Program-made: the position numbers and the translations under genes
Shown here: positions 60,151-64,000 of the stretch, in pieces
Numbering within the stretch: position 1 is the first letter of the stretch
How the letters are laid out: every line of letters starts with the position of its first letter
The notes under the pieces: generated by a model
Told to the model about the DNA's origin: nothing
The model's input: only the letters and a program-made list of their open reading frames with translations
Databases searched by the model: none
Assembly: GCF_018332695.1 (NCBI RefSeq)
Contig: NZ_BOQN01000071.1
Span: 1 to 64,000 of the forward strand
Source: Paractinoplanes toevensis
Lineage (GTDB): Bacteria; Actinomycetota; Actinomycetes; Mycobacteriales; Micromonosporaceae
Direction: 5' to 3'
Length of the DNA stretch: 64,000 nucleotides

Positions 60151-60242
60151 CGAAGGGGAGTAGCTCCTAACGTCGCGGTCGACATGCTGACGCCTCCGGG
60201 TGTCCGGCCGCACGGCCTCACCAGAGGCGAGCGAGACCTTCG
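60151..60242 (+). promoter_or_regulatory. yybP-ykoY manganese riboswitch aptamer
   Basis: The region carries the yybP-ykoY consensus: closing helix P1 from CGAAGG (60151-60156) with CCTTCG (60237-60242), the conserved GGGGAGTAG (60155-60163) on the 5' side, and GCGAGCGAGACC (60227-60238) on the 3' side. An internal GC-rich hairpin arm lies between. This class binds Mn2+ and switches on efflux genes. It stands ahead of a TMEM165/GDT1-type exporter gene, whose eukaryotic and bacterial relatives carry manganese, which supports the call. Confidence 0.85.
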
Positions 60243-60295
60243 ACTTGGCTGTTGTTGACAACGGCCGGGTCGAGGTCGCCCTGAGCGCAAACTTC

Positions 60296-60327
60296 CTCCC
60301 GGTCTTGACGTACTCCCGGGAGTTTTT
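60296..60327 (+). terminator. Riboswitch expression platform: terminator/RBS-masking hairpin
   Basis: CTCCCGG (60296-60302) pairs with CCGGGAG (60316-60322) around a 13-base loop, followed by TTTTT (60323-60327) and the ATG at 60329. It has the form of an intrinsic terminator, and its 3' arm contains the GGGAG that serves as the ribosome site. Ligand-free RNA would stop or hide the RBS; Mn2+ binding to the aptamer would favour expression. A shorter palindrome ACTCCCGGGAGT overlaps it. Confidence 0.72.
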
Positions 60328-60328
60328 G

Positions 60329-60916
60329 ATGGATGGCTTTCTCGCCGCGCTGACGATCAGCTTCGCGGTCATCTTCGTGGCCGAGCTCGGCGACAAATCG
60401 CAGCTCATGGCCCTCACCTTCGCCACCCGCTTCAAGCCGGTGCCGGTGCTGATCGGCATCACGGTGGCCACCGGCGTGGTGCACGCCGTGTCGGTCGGCA
60501 TCGGTTACGGCCTCGGCGCCACCCTGCCGACCGGCTGGATCTCGCTGGTCGCGGGCATCGCGTTCCTGGCCTTCGGCGCCTGGACGCTGCGCGGCGACAA
60601 GCTCACCGACGATGAGAAGACCAAGGCCGAGCGCACCACCGGCTCGGCGATCTGGGCCGTCGGCGGCGCGTTCTTCCTGGCCGAGCTCGGTGACAAGACC
60701 ATGCTGGCGACAATCACCCTGGCCACCCAGCACGGCTGGTTCGGCACCTGGCTCGGCTCGACCGTCGGCATGGTCGCCGCCGACGCGCTGGCCATTCTGG
60801 TCGGCCGGATGCTCGGCCGCCATCTGCCGGAGAAATTCATCAAGTACGGTGCGGCCGCGCTCTTCGCTATCTTCGGCATCTGGTTGATCGTGGAAGCGAT
60901 CATCGAACTGCGTTAG
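60329..60916 (+). CDS. TMEM165/GDT1-family manganese exporter
   Basis: Membrane protein of 195 residues (UPF0016), with two similar halves of three helices each. Each half has the ExGD(K/R) ion-binding motif: AELGDKS at 18-24 and AELGDKT at 118-124. Bacterial members such as MneA-like proteins export Mn2+. ATG 60329 is chosen because GGGAG (60318-60322) is the only ribosome site and the riboswitch hairpin ends there; the frame is open upstream through the aptamer but has no family similarity there. Expression should rise with manganese. Confidence 0.9.
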   Translation: MDGFLAALTISFAVIFVAELGDKSQLMALTFATRFKPVPVLIGITVATGVVHAVSVGIGYGLGATLPTGWISLVAGIAFLAFGAWTLRGDKLTDDEKTKAERTTGSAIWAVGGAFFLAELGDKTMLATITLATQHGWFGTWLGSTVGMVAADALAILVGRMLGRHLPEKFIKYGAAALFAIFGIWLIVEAIIELR

Positions 60917-60925
60917 GGGTTTGCC

Positions 60926-61876
60926 GTGCTGCAGTACCGGGCGGAGCTGGATGCCGAGATCACCCTGGCCAACGGCGGCAGCGTGACCGCGCGCGCTCTG
61001 CTCGTGGAGGTGCCGCACGCGGACGTCACGCACCCCGAGATCGCCCGGCTGGTGAGCGCCGCGCTCGGGCTGGCCGGCGCGGGCGTCGAGCTCACGTCGG
61101 TCCGGGTCTTCGGCGAGGAGGTCGCCGGCGTCGGCGGCACGAGCGCACAACGGATCGAGTACGTCGAGCTCAGTCACGTCATCGAGGCGGGCATGACCAC
61201 CTGCCCCGGTCTGCCCGGCCCGGTCGTCACTGCCTATCGCACCTGGGCGGAGTCGCGGTCCGGCTACGCCGAGGGCACCGAGTTCAGCTTCGACCGGATC
61301 GAGATGATCGGGCAGACCGGCACCTACCTCGACAGCCCTCGGCACCGTTACGAGGGCGGCACCGACCTGGCCGGAATCCCGCTCGGCCGGCTCGCCGACC
61401 TGCCGGCCGTCGTGGTCCGCACGGTGGACAGCAGCCGCCGCGAGGTCGACGCCGACGACCTCGAACCGTACGTGGTGGCGGGCCGCGCGGTGCTGCTGCA
61501 CACCGGCGGCGACCGGCACTGGGGGACGGCCGCCTACGGCCCGGACGCGCCGTTCCTGACCGAGGCGGGCGCCCGGTTGCTGGTCGAGCGCGGCGCCGCC
61601 CTGGTCGGCATCGACTCGGCCAACATCGACGACGCCGTGCCGGGCGGGCCGCGGCCGGCACACAGCGTGCTGCTGGCGGCCGGCGTACCGATCGTCGAGC
61701 ACCTCACCAACCTCGGCGAGCTACCGCCGCTGGGCGCCCGGTTCACCGCGGCTCCGCCCCGGATCGTCGGCTTCGGCACGTTCCCGGTGCGGGCGTTCGC
61801 GACGATGCCGTGGTTCGAACCGCACGATCACACCCGCTCGGCGGGCTGGCTACCGACCACGCCGCAGCAGTCATGA
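60926..61876 (+). CDS. Cyclase-family (kynurenine formamidase-like) protein with N-terminal extension
   Basis: A 316-residue protein. Residues about 77-300 are the cyclase/KynB fold (YVELSHVIEAGM, then the metal-site region, VGIDSANIDD and IVEHLTNLGELP). In KynB the metal site is HxGTHxD; here it reads QTGTYLD (Gln130, Tyr134, Asp136), so two histidine ligands are missing and chemistry may differ. Residues 1-75 form a small separate alpha-beta region not usual in the family. GTG 60926 has GGGG upstream. It lies 9 bp after the Mn exporter and overlaps the TPR gene by 4 bp, making one operon. Confidence 0.78.
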   Translation: MLQYRAELDAEITLANGGSVTARALLVEVPHADVTHPEIARLVSAALGLAGAGVELTSVRVFGEEVAGVGGTSAQRIEYVELSHVIEAGMTTCPGLPGPVVTAYRTWAESRSGYAEGTEFSFDRIEMIGQTGTYLDSPRHRYEGGTDLAGIPLGRLADLPAVVVRTVDSSRREVDADDLEPYVVAGRAVLLHTGGDRHWGTAAYGPDAPFLTEAGARLLVERGAALVGIDSANIDDAVPGGPRPAHSVLLAAGVPIVEHLTNLGELPPLGARFTAAPPRIVGFGTFPVRAFATMPWFEPHDHTRSAGWLPTTPQQS

Positions 61877-63132
61877 CCGAGACGGGCACGGCCGTCGCCA
61901 TGGCGGCCGTGCAGTTCCAGCGGGGCGACCCGGACGCCGCGGCCGGTCTGCTCGGGCCGGTGCTCGCGGCCGAGCCGGACAATGTGCGCGCGCTGGTGCT
62001 GATGACCCACACCCAGCTCGCGCTCAAGCACCCGGACCTCGCCTACCAGGTCGCCCAGCGGGCGGTGCAGGTGGCGCCGGACTCGGCCGAGGCGCTCGGC
62101 GCGCTCAGCCGGGCCCTGACCGGGCTGGACCGGCACGACGAGGCGATCGAGGTGGCGCAGCGGGCCAGCCGGCTCGAGCCGGACAACGCGTACCGGCACA
62201 ACCGGCTCGCCTGGGCGCTGCTCGGCGACGGCCGGCGGGCGATCGAGGCCGAGCACGCGGCCCGGCTGGCCGTGCAACTCGACCCGAACGAGGCCGACTT
62301 CCGGATCACCTACGCCATGGTGATGAAGCAGCTCGACTACACCGACCGGGCCCGGCAGGCACTGCGCGACGCGCTCGCCCTGGAACCCGACAACGCGGTG
62401 GCGCAGCACGAACTGGCCACCCTCGACGTGGTGCACCGCAATCCGTTCGCGCTGGGCCGGCTCGCCCGGGGTGCCAGCGGGCTGGCCGGTGCGCTGCGCT
62501 CCGACCCCCGGCAGCAGGCCAGCCGGTTCATGCTCGACGTGGCGCTGCGGCGCTTCCTGGTCTACACGGCCGTGCTGCTCGCGGTGCTGGCCTACGTGGG
62601 CTGGCGGATGACCGAGTTCTCGGTGGCCGGTGCTCGCCTGCTGGCCGGGGCGTCCGCGCTGACCTCGGTGGGGTTCGCGGCGTACTTCGTGCTGCGGCTG
62701 GACCGCCCGCTCCGGGCGTACCTGCTGAACGTGCTCGCCTACGGCCGGCAGCGGATCGCCGCGATCGGCTTCGCGGTCTGCCTTCTGCTGCTGCTCACCT
62801 CGACGTTCGCGCCGGCCGGATGGCTGCCCTGGCTGCTCGGCACCGCCGCCCTGGGCGGCTTCGCGGTCCGGCTGCTGACCGTCTCGGCCAGCAACGCGCA
62901 CGTGCGGGCGGCCGGCGTCGGCGCCCAGCCGGACCGGGTCAGCGTCGTGCTCTGGTGGGTGATCATCGCCTGCATGATCACCGCGATCCTGCTGCAGATC
63001 GGCACGGCCGACGCCGCCTGGTGGTTCTCGGCCGCCGCGCTGACCCTGGTGGCCGCGGCCATGGTGTGCCTCGCCGTGATCGTTCGGCGCCGTCGCGCCC
63101 GTCGGGAGGCTTTCCGGGGAATCCGCAGATGA
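61873..63132 (+). CDS. TPR protein with C-terminal membrane region
   Basis: A 419-residue protein. Residues about 8-195 hold five tetratricopeptide-like repeats (for example AAGLLGPVLAAEPDN and ALRDALALEPDNA). After a linker, residues about 240-410 have five or six predicted helices. The TPR part thus faces the cytoplasm and could dock partners at the membrane. ATG 61873 overlaps the cyclase stop (ATGA), so it is coupled to it. A second TPR protein follows 28 bp downstream. The function is not known. Confidence 0.82.
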   Translation: MTETGTAVAMAAVQFQRGDPDAAAGLLGPVLAAEPDNVRALVLMTHTQLALKHPDLAYQVAQRAVQVAPDSAEALGALSRALTGLDRHDEAIEVAQRASRLEPDNAYRHNRLAWALLGDGRRAIEAEHAARLAVQLDPNEADFRITYAMVMKQLDYTDRARQALRDALALEPDNAVAQHELATLDVVHRNPFALGRLARGASGLAGALRSDPRQQASRFMLDVALRRFLVYTAVLLAVLAYVGWRMTEFSVAGARLLAGASALTSVGFAAYFVLRLDRPLRAYLLNVLAYGRQRIAAIGFAVCLLLLLTSTFAPAGWLPWLLGTAALGGFAVRLLTVSASNAHVRAAGVGAQPDRVSVVLWWVIIACMITAILLQIGTADAAWWFSAAALTLVAAAMVCLAVIVRRRRARREAFRGIRR

Positions 63133-63160
63133 ATTGCGGCTTTTTGCCGAGAATGGGCGA

Positions 63161-63799
63161 GTGAGCCCCGACTCCAGCGCGAAGAGTGCCACCGAGTTGG
63201 GCATTGCCCGTGCCGCGGCGCTGTTCGAGCGGCTCGACGTCCCGGCCGCGATCGCCGCCCTCGAGCCGGCGCTCGCCGCCGACCCCAGCTCGGTGGAGGG
63301 CTGGAACCTGATGGCCCGCCTGCGGCTCGCCGCCGACCAGGCGCCGGCCGCGTTCGACGCGGCCAACCGGGCGATCGCGCTGGCTCCGGACAACCCGCGG
63401 TCGCTGGCCACCGCCAGTCGCGCGCTGTCTCTGCTCGGGCGGCACGAGGAAGCCGTCACGATGGCCTATCGAGCGGTGATCGTCGAGCCGATCAACCCGC
63501 TCTGGCACGACCGGGTGGCGTGGGCGCTGCTCGCCGCCGACCGCCAGTACGCCGACGCCGAGCAGTCCGCGCGCACCGCGATCGGGCTCGACCCGAACGA
63601 GGCCCACTACTACTTCACGCACGGCGTGACGCTGGACGCGCTCGGGCACTCCGACCAGGCCCGGCAGGCGCTGCTCACCTCGTTGAAGATGGAACCGGAG
63701 AACCCGGTCGCCCAGCATCGGCTGGCTCTGCTCAACGGCGACGCCGTCCGCGAACCGGAACCGAAGAAGCGCGGCTGGCGCCTCTTCCGCCGTAAGTAA
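63161..63799 (+). CDS. TPR protein, soluble
   Basis: A 212-residue protein with about four TPR units (for example LEPALAADPSSVEGWNLMARL, ANRAIALAPDNPRSLATASRAL and AIGLDPNEAHYYF), similar in sequence to the TPR half of the gene before it, so the pair may come from duplication. It ends in a basic tail KKRGWRLFRRK. GTG 63161 is favoured; a TTG at 63134 would give nine more residues. Last gene of the exporter-cyclase-TPR-TPR series. No enzymatic domain. Confidence 0.78.
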   Translation: MSPDSSAKSATELGIARAAALFERLDVPAAIAALEPALAADPSSVEGWNLMARLRLAADQAPAAFDAANRAIALAPDNPRSLATASRALSLLGRHEEAVTMAYRAVIVEPINPLWHDRVAWALLAADRQYADAEQSARTAIGLDPNEAHYYFTHGVTLDALGHSDQARQALLTSLKMEPENPVAQHRLALLNGDAVREPEPKKRGWRLFRRK

Positions 63800-63848
63800 C
63801 CAGGAGGGCCTTCAGTCCGGTCAAGGAGGTTGGCGGGGCCGGTGGAGG

Positions 63849-64000
63849 TTAACGGGTGTAGGCCAGCAGGTTCAGGTCGCTGACCGACGCCGGCTCGGTC
63901 GCCTGCACCAGCAGTTTTCCGGCGGGGGAGAAGAGCCAGAGCGTCGTGCCCTCGTCGGTGCGGGCCCGGATCAGCAGATTGCCGTCCGGATCGAAGACCG
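63849..64000 (-). CDS. 3' end of a gene cut by the window edge
   Basis: An open minus-strand frame enters from the right edge and ends at TAA (63849-63851). The 50 visible residues, including FDPDGNLLIRARTDEGTTLWLFSPAGKLLV in two overlapping beta-type repeats, resemble the last blade of a beta-propeller or RHS-like repeat protein (DG(N)LL... pattern). It converges on the soluble TPR gene. The full size and function cannot be seen. Confidence 0.6.
   Translation of the reverse strand, partial: VFDPDGNLLIRARTDEGTTLWLFSPAGKLLVQATEPASVSDLNLLAYTR

Noticed and set aside
60200-60328. A longer form of the manganese exporter starting at 60200
   Set aside because: The 43 added codons lie inside the riboswitch aptamer and its platform and have no membrane or family character.

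Overview
The window is high-GC DNA (about 70 percent G+C by eye) with the gene style of a filamentous, probably sporulating actinomycete. The signs are many GTG and a few TTG starts, stop/start overlaps of the ATGA and GTGA kind, a SARP-type regulator, an NB-ARC/TPR regulator, DesK/DesR-type two-component genes, and sugar ABC operons lacking their own ATPase. An Actinoplanes-like member of the Micromonosporaceae fits best, because a complete pseudaminic acid pathway is present and these bacteria make flagellated spores. That placement is inference. I see no rRNA, tRNA, CRISPR array, insertion sequence or phage gene.

Layout. 1-9.3 kb: a sugar-binding lipoprotein, a large SARP-ATPase regulator, a LuxR-type regulator with three tandem 11-bp repeats between the two, an S66 peptidase, a drug exporter, a lone receiver protein, and a hipBA locus whose antitoxin gene and operators are intact but whose hipA has lost its middle. 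9.3-28 kb: a quinone reductase-like gene, then a glycan locus. It has pseB-C-F-G on the minus strand, a divergent ACP-SDR-ligase-LuxE-LuxC operon, a DesK/DesR-MMPL operon, an unknown 609-residue protein, and GT2-pseH-pseI on the minus strand. Together the pse genes cover all six steps from UDP-GlcNAc to CMP-pseudaminic acid. The LuxE/LuxC set could supply or reduce an acyl group.

28-38.9 kb: a membrane GGDEF-EAL protein, a hydrolase/TetR pair around a long palindrome, a YCII-like protein, a methyltransferase coupled to an NB-ARC regulator, an unknown gene, a possible toxin-immunity pair and an amino acid permease. 38.9-43.8 kb: a DeoR-controlled polyol or sugar ABC operon ending in a zinc alcohol dehydrogenase. 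44-49.8 kb: a GAF-GGDEF-EAL protein, a SnoaL-like protein, a caspase-like/GAF-like/EAL fusion, a MarR-like regulator and a gutted P-loop kinase gene.

49.8-58.5 kb: an overlapping operon of a GT39-type transferase, a membrane protein and an asparaginase; a DUF4240 protein; a MarR-MFS pair; and a TetR-MFS pair with twin operators. 58.5-64 kb: a secreted peptidase-like hydrolase, a yybP-ykoY manganese riboswitch ahead of a TMEM165/GDT1-type exporter, a cyclase-family protein, two TPR proteins and the 3' end of a further gene.

Most notable are the caspase-like/EAL fusion, the LuxE/LuxC/ACP module in a pseudaminic acid locus without luciferase, the SARP-type repeats, the riboswitch with its terminator/RBS platform, and two genes with clean internal deletions.
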